From assembly GCA_028720105.1 (NCBI GenBank), contig JAQYLI010000009.1, positions 1-40,931 of the forward strand: a DNA stretch of 40,931 bases, given 5' to 3'. This DNA comes from Oscillospiraceae bacterium (lineage in GTDB: Bacteria; Bacillota; Clostridia; Oscillospirales; Ruminococcaceae). The translations under genes were made by a program, and so were the position numbers. Below, piece after piece: positions 33,754 to 40,931 of this stretch. Positions within the stretch are counted from its first letter, which is position 1. Each line of letters begins with the position of its first letter. The notes below the pieces were generated by a model. It searched no databases, had not been told where the DNA came from, and saw only the letters and a list, made by a program, of their open reading frames with translations.

Positions 33754-35190
33754 TTATACGTTTATCTCGGCGGACTCGTGGGTAAGGTCTTTGTACTTTT
33801 CAAGCACGGGCTTTACGCACTCCTCCAGGAACTCAGTGACCTGCTCGGAGCTTCTTCCCGTATAGTTTTCGGGAACGAGGACTGCTTCGATATCCTCACG
33901 CTTGAGACCGAAGGAGGGGTCTGCAAGGATACGCTCGATAAGGTCGTTTTCGAGACCCTCTTCCTTCACCTGCTTGCCGGCTTCCATTGCGTAGGTGCGT
34001 ATCTTCTCGTGAAGCTCCTGACGGTTGCCGCCCTTCTTAACGGCGTCCATCATAATGTTTTCCGAAGCCATAAAGGGAAGCTCTCTCATTATTCTCTGGC
34101 GTATTACCTTGGGATATACAACGGGATTTGCGGTCACGTTTATCATAATGTTAAGAATAGCGTCGCAGGCAAGGAAGCCCTCGGCAACGGAAATTCTCTT
34201 GTTTGCTGAGTCATCAAGAGTTCTCTCGAACCACTGTGTGCCCGAGGTGAATGCGGGGTTAAGAGTGTCGATGATAAGGTATCTTGCAAGGGCGGTTATT
34301 CTCTCGCAGCGCATAGGATTTCTCTTGTAGGGCATTGCGGAGGAACCGATCTGATTTTTCTCAAAGGGCTCTTCCATTTCCTTGAAGTTCTGGAGTATTC
34401 TCATATCGTTGGCAAACTTCATTGCGGACTGGGCGATATTTCCGAGAGTATTTACTATCTGTGAGTCTATCTTTCTGGAATAGGTCTGACCCGAAACGGG
34501 TACAACAGCGTCAAAGCCCATTTCCTCGGCGATCATTCTCTCAAGCTCCTTGACCTTTGAGGAGTCGCCCTCGAACAGCTCCTTGAATGAAGCCTGTGTG
34601 CCTGTGGTGCCCTTGGAGCCTAAAAGCTTCAGGTTCTTTATTCTGTACTCAAGCTCGTCAAGGTCCATAAGCAGCTCGTTTATCCAGAGAGTTGCTCTCT
34701 TGCCCACAGTGGTGAGCTGGGCGGGCTGGAGGTGGGTGTATGCCAGAGCAGGCATATCCTTATACTTCTCGGCAAAGTCGGAAAGCTGTGCGATAACGGT
34801 GACAAGCTTCTTGAGGATTACCTGCATTGCGTCTCTCATAACGATGATGTCGGTATTGTCGCCCACGTAGCAGGAGGTTGCGCCAAGGTGGATTATTCCT
34901 GCTGCCTTGGGGCACGCCTGTCCGTAGGTGTAGACGTGAGCCATTACGTCGTGGCGAACCAGCTTCTCACGCTCTGCGGCGCACTCGTAGTCGATATTGT
35001 CGATATTTGCCTCAAGCTCGTCCACCTGCTCCTGTGTTACGGGGAGACCGAGCTTCATTTCCGCTCTTGCAAGAGCCACCCAGAGACGGCGCCAGGTGGT
35101 AAATTTCTTGTCGGCGGAGAAAATATACTGCATTTCCTTGCTTGCATACCTTGTGCAGAAGGGGGATTCGTAGGTGCTTGTATCCTTCAT
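33754..35190 (-). CDS. purB: Adenylosuccinate lyase
   Basis: Removes fumarate from SAICAR and from adenylosuccinate, so it serves both IMP and AMP synthesis. The 478-residue length suits the family. Motifs: GIIHLGATSCYVGDNTDI with the catalytic His region near 100, TYTHLQPAQ-like YTHLQPAQLTTVGKR near 155, and the signature GSSAMPYKRNPMRCE near 287 with the mobile-loop serines. It stands alone, away from the pur operon, with its own consensus promoter. The ATG follows GAAAGGATGTAAATAACA. Some clostridial PurB are slightly shorter; nothing is missing here. Confidence 0.96.
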   Translation of the reverse strand: MKDTSTYESPFCTRYASKEMQYIFSADKKFTTWRRLWVALARAEMKLGLPVTQEQVDELEANIDNIDYECAAEREKLVRHDVMAHVYTYGQACPKAAGIIHLGATSCYVGDNTDIIVMRDAMQVILKKLVTVIAQLSDFAEKYKDMPALAYTHLQPAQLTTVGKRATLWINELLMDLDELEYRIKNLKLLGSKGTTGTQASFKELFEGDSSKVKELERMIAEEMGFDAVVPVSGQTYSRKIDSQIVNTLGNIAQSAMKFANDMRILQNFKEMEEPFEKNQIGSSAMPYKRNPMRCERITALARYLIIDTLNPAFTSGTQWFERTLDDSANKRISVAEGFLACDAILNIMINVTANPVVYPKVIRQRIMRELPFMASENIMMDAVKKGGNRQELHEKIRTYAMEAGKQVKEEGLENDLIERILADPSFGLKREDIEAVLVPENYTGRSSEQVTEFLEECVKPVLEKYKDLTHESAEINV

Positions 35191-35229
35191 TGTTATTTAC
35201 ATCCTTTCGGGGCTTGAAATTATGTTACT

Positions 35230-35258
35230 ATTATATCACATATCGGCAGGAATGTCAA
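35230..35258 (-). promoter_or_regulatory. Consensus promoter for purB
   Basis: On the - strand, TTGACA (35258-35253), a 17-bp spacer and TATAAT (35235-35230), both exact. No purine riboswitch core was seen in the short leader. Confidence 0.88.
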
Positions 35259-35274
35259 ATAAATGTATTATCGT

Positions 35275-35342
35275 AAAAGCGCCGGACGGTCTGACGGACG
35301 CGCAGATATTGATTGTGCAGTATGTTCAATCAGACCGCTTTT
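35275..35342. repeat. Orphan inverted repeat in the purB/foldase divergent gap
   Basis: GGTCTGA (35288-35294) pairs with TCAGACC (35330-35336), extended by AAAAGC (35275-35280) with GCTTTT (35337-35342) across a 7-nt bulge. It resembles a terminator on both strands but no gene ends here. Nothing else was seen in the 325-bp gap apart from the two promoters. Confidence 0.4.
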
Positions 35343-35408
35343 TGTATTCGGCAAATTGATAAAATCAACGGAAGTGAAAATCAGAATATCAAAATTTATA
35401 AAAATCTG

Positions 35409-35437
35409 TAGACATAAGGCGATGATTATGGTATAAT
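35409..35437 (+). promoter_or_regulatory. Promoter for the foldase-like lipoprotein
   Basis: TAGACA at 35409-35414, a 17-bp spacer and TATAAT at 35432-35437. Confidence 0.75.
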
Positions 35438-35515
35438 ATAATGTATCTATGAAATTGCCCGAATATACGGGCAGTCCGTTTGTACGGGCAGACTGAAAGG
35501 ATTGGTCAAATTAAA

Positions 35516-36922
35516 ATGTCAAAGCTTAATATAAAGAAGATCGCGGCGCTGGGCTGTGCGGCAGCTATGCTCGGTTCTCTTACCGCCTGCGGTGAAAAAA
35601 CTACCTGGGGCGCAGTTATCGACGGAGTTCAGATACCTGCAGGCGTGTTCATCTATTACCTTGAGTCCGCTCATTACGAGGCTCAGCAGAAGCTTTCCGA
35701 GCAGAATTCGGCGGCAGGTGCAGACCTGAGCCCCGAGGGTGCGGCGGCTCAGTCCTCCGAGACTGTTACACTGCCCCTTTTCTCCTCTCAGATCGACGGT
35801 GTGGACGCTAAGCAGTGGATATATGACGAGGCTACAAAGTCTATGCAGGAATATGCCGCTGTGGAGGCTAAGTTTGCCGAGTACGGTCTTGCTCTCACCG
35901 ACGAGGACAAGGAGAGTGCTCAGGTCTATATCGACCAGATGTGGGAATATGCAGGCGAATATTACACAGCTATGGGTATCAGCGAAAGCTCCTACAAGTC
36001 TATTTTCCTCAATTCCTCCAAGAAGCAGAAGCTGTTTGAGACAATTTATTCCGAGGGCGGCGAGAGAGCCGTTTCCGATGACGAGATAAAGACTTATCTT
36101 GACGAAAATTACGCTCTTATCAATTATATCGAGGTTGAGCTTAAAGACGGCGAGGGCAATCTTCTCAAGTCCGAGGGCAAGGCTGAGCGTATGGAAATGC
36201 TGAACAGCTACATCGAACGCTATAAAAACGGCGAGGATTTCGACGAACTTAACGCCGAGTATGTGACTTATTACGATAATCTCAAGAAGGCTGCGGAGGA
36301 GGCTGCCGCTGCGGAAGAAGCTGCAAATGCCGAGACCTCCGATGAAACAGCCGCAGTGACCGAGGTTTCCCGGTCCACTGCCGAGGCTCCTCTTGCAGGG
36401 GAGGGCGACGAGCTTACCGACAGTGATGAGGAAACTCCTGCTGAGACCGAGGCTCCTGCCGATGATGAAACAGCTGAGGAAACAACCGCTCCCTCTGAGG
36501 AAGATACCGCCGAAGAGACGGAAGCTTCTGCCGAAGAAACAACGGCTCCTGCCGAGACTGCCGCTGTTTCCGCCGAAAATCAGGACGTTACTGTGGGCGC
36601 GGTCAATTCCAATATGACCGTGATCGAAAAGGCGGACAAGACTGTTCCCTGTGCAGAGGTCGCTGAAAAGGTTTTTGACGGTATGAACAAGGGCGACATT
36701 GAGATAGTGGAGACTGCTGACGGCGAGCATTACTATCTTGTTCTGAAGCTTGATATCCTTGAGGACGGCGAGTATTTCACCACTGCAAAGGACTCTCTCC
36801 TTTCCGAGATGAAGTATGACGAGTTTGAGGGCGTTGTTTCGGATTGGACTGCTTCCCAGAGCGTTTCAAAGAATGACGCTGCTTACAAGAGATACGACCC
36901 CCAGAAGATGTTCGGCGAGTAA
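35516..36922 (+). CDS. Foldase-like lipoprotein (SurA/PrsA type) with acidic insert
   Basis: 468 residues. A lipoprotein signal peptide with lipobox LTAC puts the lipid cysteine at C25, so the protein sits on the outer face of the membrane. The folded N-part (GAVIDGVQIPAGVFIYYLES, then helical SurA-N-like segments to about 255) is followed by an Ala/Glu/Thr-rich low-complexity stretch (about 258-357) and a short C-part resembling the end of a parvulin domain (VFDGMNKGDIEIVETADGEH). The catalytic core of a parvulin is not evident, so isomerase activity is uncertain. The ATG lies 15 nt after GAAAGG, an unusually long gap. A terminator follows. Confidence 0.75.
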   Translation: MSKLNIKKIAALGCAAAMLGSLTACGEKTTWGAVIDGVQIPAGVFIYYLESAHYEAQQKLSEQNSAAGADLSPEGAAAQSSETVTLPLFSSQIDGVDAKQWIYDEATKSMQEYAAVEAKFAEYGLALTDEDKESAQVYIDQMWEYAGEYYTAMGISESSYKSIFLNSSKKQKLFETIYSEGGERAVSDDEIKTYLDENYALINYIEVELKDGEGNLLKSEGKAERMEMLNSYIERYKNGEDFDELNAEYVTYYDNLKKAAEEAAAAEEAANAETSDETAAVTEVSRSTAEAPLAGEGDELTDSDEETPAETEAPADDETAEETTAPSEEDTAEETEASAEETTAPAETAAVSAENQDVTVGAVNSNMTVIEKADKTVPCAEVAEKVFDGMNKGDIEIVETADGEHYYLVLKLDILEDGEYFTTAKDSLLSEMKYDEFEGVVSDWTASQSVSKNDAAYKRYDPQKMFGE

Positions 36923-36937
36923 TTTATAATTTTTAAA

Positions 36938-36972
36938 CTCCGCAGAGAAGCGATTTTCTGCGGAGCTTTTTT
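36938..36972 (+). terminator. Intrinsic terminator after the lipoprotein gene
   Basis: A 9-bp stem (CTCCGCAGA / TCTGCGGAG) is followed by CTTTTTT. Confidence 0.88.
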
Positions 36973-37009
36973 ATTACGTAAATCCGGCGTAAAATCTTTT
37001 ATAAAATAC

Positions 37010-37038
37010 TTGAAAATTTTTCCGTATCGTGTTATTAT
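37010..37038 (+). promoter_or_regulatory. Promoter for the iron alcohol dehydrogenase
   Basis: TTGAAA at 37010-37015, a 17-bp spacer and TATTAT at 37033-37038. The expected leader of about 95 nt contains the third leader element. Confidence 0.72.
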
Positions 37039-37062
37039 ATATAATAATATATATAGACTTTC

Positions 37063-37128
37063 GAGCTTTGTTTTTTGTTCTGTCCGCAGGCATTTCCCTG
37101 CGGAAAACAAACACCTCTCGGGAAAGGA
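37063..37128 (+). promoter_or_regulatory. Structured leader element, copy 3 (before the alcohol dehydrogenase)
   Basis: A diverged copy of the leader at 2914 and 8768. The order GAG-TTTGT / ACAAA-CTC closing stem, short middle hairpin (CTG-TCCG-CAG) and TTTCC / GGAAA hairpin (37093-37106) is kept. The GGAAA hairpin loop changes to CTGC. The first TTTGAAAATC hairpin is absent. A GGGAAAGGAC ribosome site follows and the ATG is at 37140. Confidence 0.5.
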
Positions 37129-37139
37129 CGATCATATTT

Positions 37140-38315
37140 ATGTACGATTTTGTATATCATAATACCACGAAGATCATTTTCGGCAAAAATTCGATGGAGA
37201 GTATCGGCAGGGAAGCCGCTCTTTACGGCAAGGCTATGCTGGTTTTCGGCGGCGGCTCCGTAAGGGAAAACGGCGTTTATGACAAGACCGTTGCTTCTCT
37301 TAAAGAAAACGGTGTGGACTACTGCCAGCTGTGGGGCGTAAAGCCTAATCCCGGGATCAGCAAGGTCAGAGAGGGCATCAGTATGGCAAGGAACGAGGGA
37401 GTTTCCCTTATTCTTGCGGTGGGCGGCGGCAGCGTTATCGACACTGCCAAGGCAATTGCCGCAGGCGTGCCCTACGAGGGTGACCCCTGGGACTTTTACG
37501 GCAGCGCAAAGGCTCCCGAAATTGCTCTTCCTGTGGGAGTTGTTCTCACAATTCCTGCGGCAGGCTCGGAATGTTCTATGTCCTCGGTCATAAGCAACGA
37601 GGAGACCTGCGAAAAGCTAGGCTGTACCGCCGAATGTTTCCTTCCCCGCTTTGCGGTGATGGATCCTCAGAATACATACACCCTCCCTGCCTATCAGACT
37701 GCCTGCGGCGCTTCGGATATGCTGGCTCATCTGATGGAGAGATATTTTGTAAGAACCGAGTGCTGCGACCTTACCGACAGGCTCATTGAGGGAGCGGCTC
37801 AGACGGTGATTGAATTTGCTCCGAAGGCTCTTGCTGACCCCGAAAATTACGATGTAAGGGCTGAGCTTATGTGGACGGGCTGTATCGCTCACTGCGACAT
37901 TCTCGACCGCGGCAGGGGAGAAAACGGCAGAGGCGGAGACTGGGCTTCACATCAGCTTGAACATCAGCTTTCCGCATTTTACGACATCGCTCACGGAGCA
38001 GGGCTGGCGGTCATTTTCCCTGTGTGGCTTAAATTCGTTTCGGAAAAGGACCCTTCCAAGCCTGCACAGTTCGGCAGACGGGTTTTCGGGATTACGGGAC
38101 TTTCGGACGGGGAGACTGCTTTGAAAATGATATCCTGTCTTGAGGACTTCTATCGCGCGCTCTCTCTTCCCGTGAAACTGTCGGAAATAGGTATCGGCAG
38201 CGAAAATTTTGACGAAATGGCAAAAAGAGCCGTTCTTGCTAAGCGCGGAAAGCTGGGTTCATACGTAAGGCTTACCGCTGAGGACGTTAAGCAGATTTAT
38301 ACACTTGCAAAGTAA
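37140..38315 (+). CDS. Iron-containing alcohol dehydrogenase, butanol dehydrogenase-like
   Basis: NAD(P)H-dependent aldehyde reductase/alcohol dehydrogenase of 391 residues. The nucleotide-binding motif is LAVGGGSVIDTAKAIA near residue 95. Metal-binding region residues are seen in CGASDMLAHLMERYF near 195 (Asp and His) and SHQLEHQLSAFYDIAHGAGLA near 265 (two His). Close to the BdhA/YqhD-like group. A role in regenerating NAD(P)+ in fermentation is inferred. The longer in-frame reading from 37029 crosses the promoter and leader and was rejected. Confidence 0.92.
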   Translation: MYDFVYHNTTKIIFGKNSMESIGREAALYGKAMLVFGGGSVRENGVYDKTVASLKENGVDYCQLWGVKPNPGISKVREGISMARNEGVSLILAVGGGSVIDTAKAIAAGVPYEGDPWDFYGSAKAPEIALPVGVVLTIPAAGSECSMSSVISNEETCEKLGCTAECFLPRFAVMDPQNTYTLPAYQTACGASDMLAHLMERYFVRTECCDLTDRLIEGAAQTVIEFAPKALADPENYDVRAELMWTGCIAHCDILDRGRGENGRGGDWASHQLEHQLSAFYDIAHGAGLAVIFPVWLKFVSEKDPSKPAQFGRRVFGITGLSDGETALKMISCLEDFYRALSLPVKLSEIGIGSENFDEMAKRAVLAKRGKLGSYVRLTAEDVKQIYTLAK

Positions 38316-38431
38316 TTTTTATTCCTTGCGGATAATAGATCACAACCGGTTTATGGGTCAAAATGGAAGCACTTTCTGTGAAAAAACGGCAATATGCTGT
38401 TTCATTTCACTTTCAGTTTGCTTTCACATAA

Positions 38432-38459
38432 TTTACACATTGGCGGGGTATTATATAAT
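38432..38459 (+). promoter_or_regulatory. Promoter for a candidate small RNA
   Basis: TTTACA at 38432-38437, a 16-bp spacer and TATAAT at 38454-38459. No gene starts nearby; a structured stretch and a terminator follow. Confidence 0.65.
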
Positions 38460-38465
38460 CGTACT

Positions 38466-38648
38466 CAGAAATGAGTATGAATTTCATTTCAAGCTTTTAT
38501 CAAGACTGTGTTTACCCCTCACAGCCTTATAAAAGAACCCCCTAATTTTTGCCTGCCGCAGTTTTACCCCGACTGCGGCAGGAAATCCCCCATAATCCTA
38601 TATCATGATCTTGCCCCCGCAGCTTTTTGGCTCGGGGGCGCTTTTTTT
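38466..38648 (+). ncRNA. Candidate structured small RNA
   Basis: About 183 nt between a good promoter and a strong terminator. Stems: ACTCA-GAAA-TGAGT near 38463-38476; CTTTTAT / ATAAAAG enclosing CTGTG / CACAG (about 38494-38534); a perfect 10-bp hairpin CCTGCCGCAG / CTGCGGCAGG (about 38551-38582); and the terminator GCCCCCG / CGGGGGC with TTTTTTT. A 24-codon ORF starts near 38472 but has no ribosome site. It matches no RNA family I can name. Confidence 0.5.
38613..38648 (+). terminator. Terminator of the candidate small RNA
   Basis: GCCCCCG and CGGGGGC, with inner AGC/GCT, form a GC-rich stem followed by GCTTTTTTT. Confidence 0.88.
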
Positions 38649-38649
38649 C

Positions 38650-38940
38650 GCGGGTGTCGACCCGCAGCGAAGTCACGCCGGCGGGTGTCGACCCGCAGCG
38701 AAGTCGCGCCGTTATATTATGAGGGACTGAAATATCATTCCGCGCCGTTAGGAATATTGGTATTATTTTACCAAACTAACCGCCGTTACCGAGCCGCTAT
38801 ATAATACAGTAAGACTTACCCACGCACCAATCTCAAGCGGGGCAAGCCCCGCTTCGGTCAACATCAACTATCGTTACCGAGCCGTCAAGTAATAAAATCC
38901 CTAAAACTCACCCACGTAATCGCCGCGGGTCGTCACCCGC
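38650..38940. repeat. MITE-like element related to 27453-27663
   Basis: The left end is a 31-bp unit repeated in tandem (38650-38680 and 38681-38711, 30 of 31 identical, beginning GCGGGTGTCGACCCGCAGCG). The right end, 38920-38940, is identical to the 21-bp right end of the 27453 element and is inverted relative to the left end (19 of 21). Inside are two GTTACCGAGCC copies (38785 and 38873), each followed by CTTACCCACG or CTCACCCACG, and a 9-bp hairpin at 38835-38854. No gene is seen. Confidence 0.72.
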
Positions 38941-38961
38941 AGAAAGGTTTGATAATTTTTT

Positions 38962-40236
38962 ATGGAATATGTCGCGATAATTGTGCTGCTTGCACTTTCG
39001 GCTTTTTTTTCGTCAGCGGAAACAGCGTTTTCCTCAGTTAATAAGATACGTCTCAAGCACGAGGCGGCGGAGGGAAATAAAAAAGCCGAGAGAGCGCTCA
39101 GGATAGCCGAGGACTATGACAAAACAATAACCACCATTCTGGTGGGCAACAATATAGTGAATATTTTCTCGGCTTCTCTTGCCACGCTTATCTGTACCAC
39201 CCTCTTTGCGGATAAATACGGAACGGGAACGGCGGCTGCCATCTCCACCGTTGCAATGACTCTGTTGGTGCTGATATTCGGCGAGATACTGCCAAAGAGC
39301 CTTGCCAAGCAGCACGCCGACAGTATGGCGCTTGCCATATGCGGGCTACTCAGGTTCTTTATCGTAATTCTTACGCCTGTGACCGTTGTTTTCGGCGCTT
39401 TGCAGAAGCTTGCGTCAAAGCTTTTCGGAAAGGGGAGCGGCGCACCCTCCGTCACCGAGGACGAGCTGAAATACATAATCGACGAGATCGAGGAGGAGGG
39501 CGTGCTGGAGGAGCAGGAAAGCGACCTTGTCCGCTCCGCTCTTGAGTTTGACGACAAGAGCATATCCGAGGTGCTTATCCCGAGAGTCCGAATAACCGCT
39601 GTGGAAAGGCACGACAGCATTGACCATATCAGAGAGGTCTTTTTCAGTGAGCAGTATTCCCGTATGCCCGTTTATGAGAAAAATATCGACAATATTATCG
39701 GCTTTATCCACGAGCGCGACTTTTTCAAGCTGACCGTAAGCGGTGAGAAATCCGACGGCATTGAGAGCATAATCCACGAGCTTATTTATATTACCGAGTT
39801 TGCCACGGTTTCCGAGGTCCTCTCACGTATGCAGAAGGAAAAGATTCATATGGCGATAATCAAGGACCAGTACGGCGGTACTTACGGTATGGTGACGATG
39901 GAGGACCTTATCGAGGAGCTTCTGGGCGATATTTACGATGAGACCGATGAGGAGGAACATTCCTGCGTTAAGCTTTCGGATAATGTTTACGAATGTGCCG
40001 CTGAGCTTAATGTAAGCGATTTTGAGGAATATGCGGAGCTTCCCGAAAATACCATTGAGACTGAAAGCTACACTATGGGCGGCTGGGCAATGGAGATATT
40101 CGGGCGGATACCCGTTTCGGGCGATATTGCAAGAAGCGGCAGATTTGTTATTGAGGTGCTTGAGGCAGAGGATAACAGGATAATTCGGCTTAAAGTCACG
40201 GTTGACGACAAAGCGCCCGATGTTGATGAAGAATAA
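38962..40236 (+). CDS. CNNM/CorC-family (HlyC-like) membrane transporter
   Basis: 424 residues. The N-terminal DUF21 domain has three to four membrane helices (about 2-22, 60-85, 90-112 and 125-150) with SAFFSSAETAFSS and FGEILPKSLAK, both typical. Two CBS domains (about 205-325) follow, with RMPVYEKNIDNIIGFIHERD and HMAIIKDQYGGTYGMVTMEDLIEELLGDI. The C-terminal CorC/HlyC domain ends near 415. Probably Mg2+/Co2+ export or sensing. The ATG follows GAAAGG by 14 nt, a long spacing. The ribosome site abuts the repeat ending at 38940. Confidence 0.92.
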   Translation: MEYVAIIVLLALSAFFSSAETAFSSVNKIRLKHEAAEGNKKAERALRIAEDYDKTITTILVGNNIVNIFSASLATLICTTLFADKYGTGTAAAISTVAMTLLVLIFGEILPKSLAKQHADSMALAICGLLRFFIVILTPVTVVFGALQKLASKLFGKGSGAPSVTEDELKYIIDEIEEEGVLEEQESDLVRSALEFDDKSISEVLIPRVRITAVERHDSIDHIREVFFSEQYSRMPVYEKNIDNIIGFIHERDFFKLTVSGEKSDGIESIIHELIYITEFATVSEVLSRMQKEKIHMAIIKDQYGGTYGMVTMEDLIEELLGDIYDETDEEEHSCVKLSDNVYECAAELNVSDFEEYAELPENTIETESYTMGGWAMEIFGRIPVSGDIARSGRFVIEVLEAEDNRIIRLKVTVDDKAPDVDEE

Positions 40237-40242
40237 TTTTAA

Positions 40243-40277
40243 CCGTACCGCAGATAAAAGTGCGGTACGGTTTTTTT
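40243..40277 (+). terminator. Terminator after the CNNM gene
   Basis: A perfect 10-bp stem (CCGTACCGCA / TGCGGTACGG) with an 8-nt loop, followed by TTTTTTT. Confidence 0.92.
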
Positions 40278-40291
40278 ATTTCTGTTTATAA

Positions 40292-40326
40292 TAAAAAACG
40301 GCTTCGGAATTTCTTCCGAAGCCGTT
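40292..40326 (-). terminator. Terminator for the surface-protein gene
   Basis: On the - strand, a 12-bp stem (ACGGCTTCGGAA and complement, loop GAAA) is followed by TTTTTTAT. It lies 20 bp beyond the stop codon at 40346. Confidence 0.88.
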
Positions 40327-40345
40327 GCTGTATTAAGTTATGATA

Positions 40346-40931
40346 TTAGTTCTCGTACTTGCTGCCGTCGTACTTTCTTCTTGCAGCAAATGCCAGAACA
40401 GCTGCGGATGCAACTGCTGCGAAAGCTGCCATATGGAGGGGTGTGCGGTTCTCACCTGTCTTAGGGTTGGCGACCGCGGAATCGGTGAGGGGAACATCGG
40501 GATCCTCCATTTCAATGAAGTCTCCAAGGGGTACGTCGGGGTCTTCGACTTCGATATAATCACCCAGAGGTACATCGGATTCGGAAACCTCGATATAAGG
40601 AACTGTTGCAGTATCGGTTATATCGGAAGCTTCGGAGGTCTCAATTACCTCGGAAACAGCAGGTGTCACAGGTGTTACGGAAACCGTGGGTGTTACTGAA
40701 ACTATGGGAGTTTCGGGAACAACAGGAGTCTCGGGAACAACAGGAGTCTCGGGAACAACGGGAGTCTCGGGAGCAACAGGAGTCTCGGGAACAACGGGAG
40801 TCTCGGGAACAACGGGAGTCTCGGGAACAACGGGAGTCTCGGGAACAACGGGAGTCTCGGGAACAACGGGTGTCTCGGGAACAACAGGTGTTTCGGGAAC
40901 AACAGGAGTCTCGGGAACAACGGGTGTCTCG
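40346..40931 (-). CDS. Sortase-anchored surface protein, C-terminal part (5' end outside window)
   Basis: The frame is open through the window edge; 194 residues are visible. Order: about 12 copies of PETPVV, a Thr/Val/Pro transition, three DVPL units ([12 protein letters not shown] type), the sorting motif NPKTGE, a hydrophobic helix ([16 protein letters not shown]) and a positive tail ([11 protein letters not shown]). This is the layout of a cell-wall-anchored protein; the NPKTG variant suggests a class other than the LPXTG sortase A type. The functional N-terminal domain and the sortase are outside the window. An internal GTG start at 40669 is not the true start. Confidence 0.85.
   Translation of the reverse strand, partial: ETPVVPETPVVPETPVVPETPVVPETPVVPETPVVPETPVVPETPVVPETPVAPETPVVPETPVVPETPVVPETPIVSVTPTVSVTPVTPAVSEVIETSEASDITDTATVPYIEVSESDVPLGDYIEVEDPDVPLGDFIEMEDPDVPLTDSAVANPKTGENRTPLHMAAFAAVASAAVLAFAARRKYDGSKYEN
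40714..40931 (-). repeat. 18-bp tandem repeat coding for PETPVV
   Basis: Twelve full 18-bp units (consensus on the + strand GGGAACAACGGGAGTCTC) run to the window edge, differing mostly at silent positions; the fourth changes one Val to Ala. The number of units may vary between strains. Confidence 0.92.

Noticed and set aside
33601-34209. Open frame on the + strand resembling a peptide from 10131-10361
   Set aside because: The similarity comes from the shared noncoding repeat; the rest is antisense to purB.
35191-35260. Purine riboswitch before purB
   Set aside because: The leader after the promoter is too short and lacks the conserved core.
37029-37139. N-terminal extension of the alcohol dehydrogenase
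   Set aside because: It starts inside the promoter and crosses the leader element; the start at 37140 has a good site and the normal family N-terminus.
38472-38546. 24-codon ORF in the candidate small RNA
   Set aside because: No ribosome-binding site and it overlaps stable stems; kept only as a remote possibility.
40714-40931. Regular 18-bp repeats that could suggest a CRISPR-like array
   Set aside because: Units are contiguous without spacers and read through in frame as PETPVV in a surface protein.

Overview
The window looks like a chromosome segment of a Gram-positive gut or rumen anaerobe of the Clostridia, most like the Ruminococcus/Oscillospiraceae group. This is inferred from protein style only. 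Supporting signs are strong GAAAGGAG-type Shine-Dalgarno sites, sigma-A promoters with near-exact 17-bp spacing, several TTG/GTG starts, a type I pullulanase, a 2-hydroxyacyl-CoA dehydratase activase, a PASTA kinase-like protein and an NPKTG-anchored surface protein. No rRNA, tRNA, phage, transposase or CRISPR locus was seen.

Layout. (1) 1-6665 (+): purine operon purF(partial)-purM-orf-purN-IMP cyclohydrolase-AICAR formyltransferase-orf-purD. The last two purine steps are split between two proteins instead of one bifunctional PurH. (2) 6666-7051: a dense array of hairpins. (3) 7052-10122 (+): a PH-domain protein, an FkbM methyltransferase and an aspartate-type aminotransferase. (4) 10123-11422 (+): consensus promoter, candidate NiCo riboswitch and a cation-efflux transporter. 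(5) 11434-12105 (-): YgjP-type metallopeptidase. (6) 12335-12445 (+): a free-standing 36-residue membrane microprotein with its own promoter and terminator. (7) 12525-18658 (+): one unit with two unknown proteins, shikimate kinase and a short dehydratase activase. (8) 19012-20703 (+): PepF-like oligopeptidase. (9) 20754-25236 (+): membrane protein, PepV-like dipeptidase and two unknowns. (10) 25270-27240 (-): a kinase-like PASTA receptor that has lost the catalytic residues. (11) 33301-27664 (-): pullulanase, response regulator, histidine kinase, nucleotidyltransferase and a membrane protein in one tight unit. (12) 33754-35190 (-): purB. (13) 35516-36922 (+): foldase-like lipoprotein. (14) 37140-38315 (+): iron alcohol dehydrogenase. 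(15) about 38466-38648 (+): candidate small RNA. (16) 38962-40236 (+): CNNM/CorC transporter. (17) 40346-40931 (-): 3' end of a sortase-anchored protein with a PETPVV stalk.

The most unusual signals are not in ordinary genes. A structured leader of about 80-100 nt recurs directly before the start codons of three unrelated enzymes (IMP cyclohydrolase, aminotransferase, iron alcohol dehydrogenase), with compensatory changes in one stem. A family of MITE-like intergenic repeats shares inverted ends and a GTTACCGAGCC core. There is also a candidate structured small RNA, the hairpin array after purD and the predicted pseudokinase. Domain and family names are from memory of the families; no database search was run.
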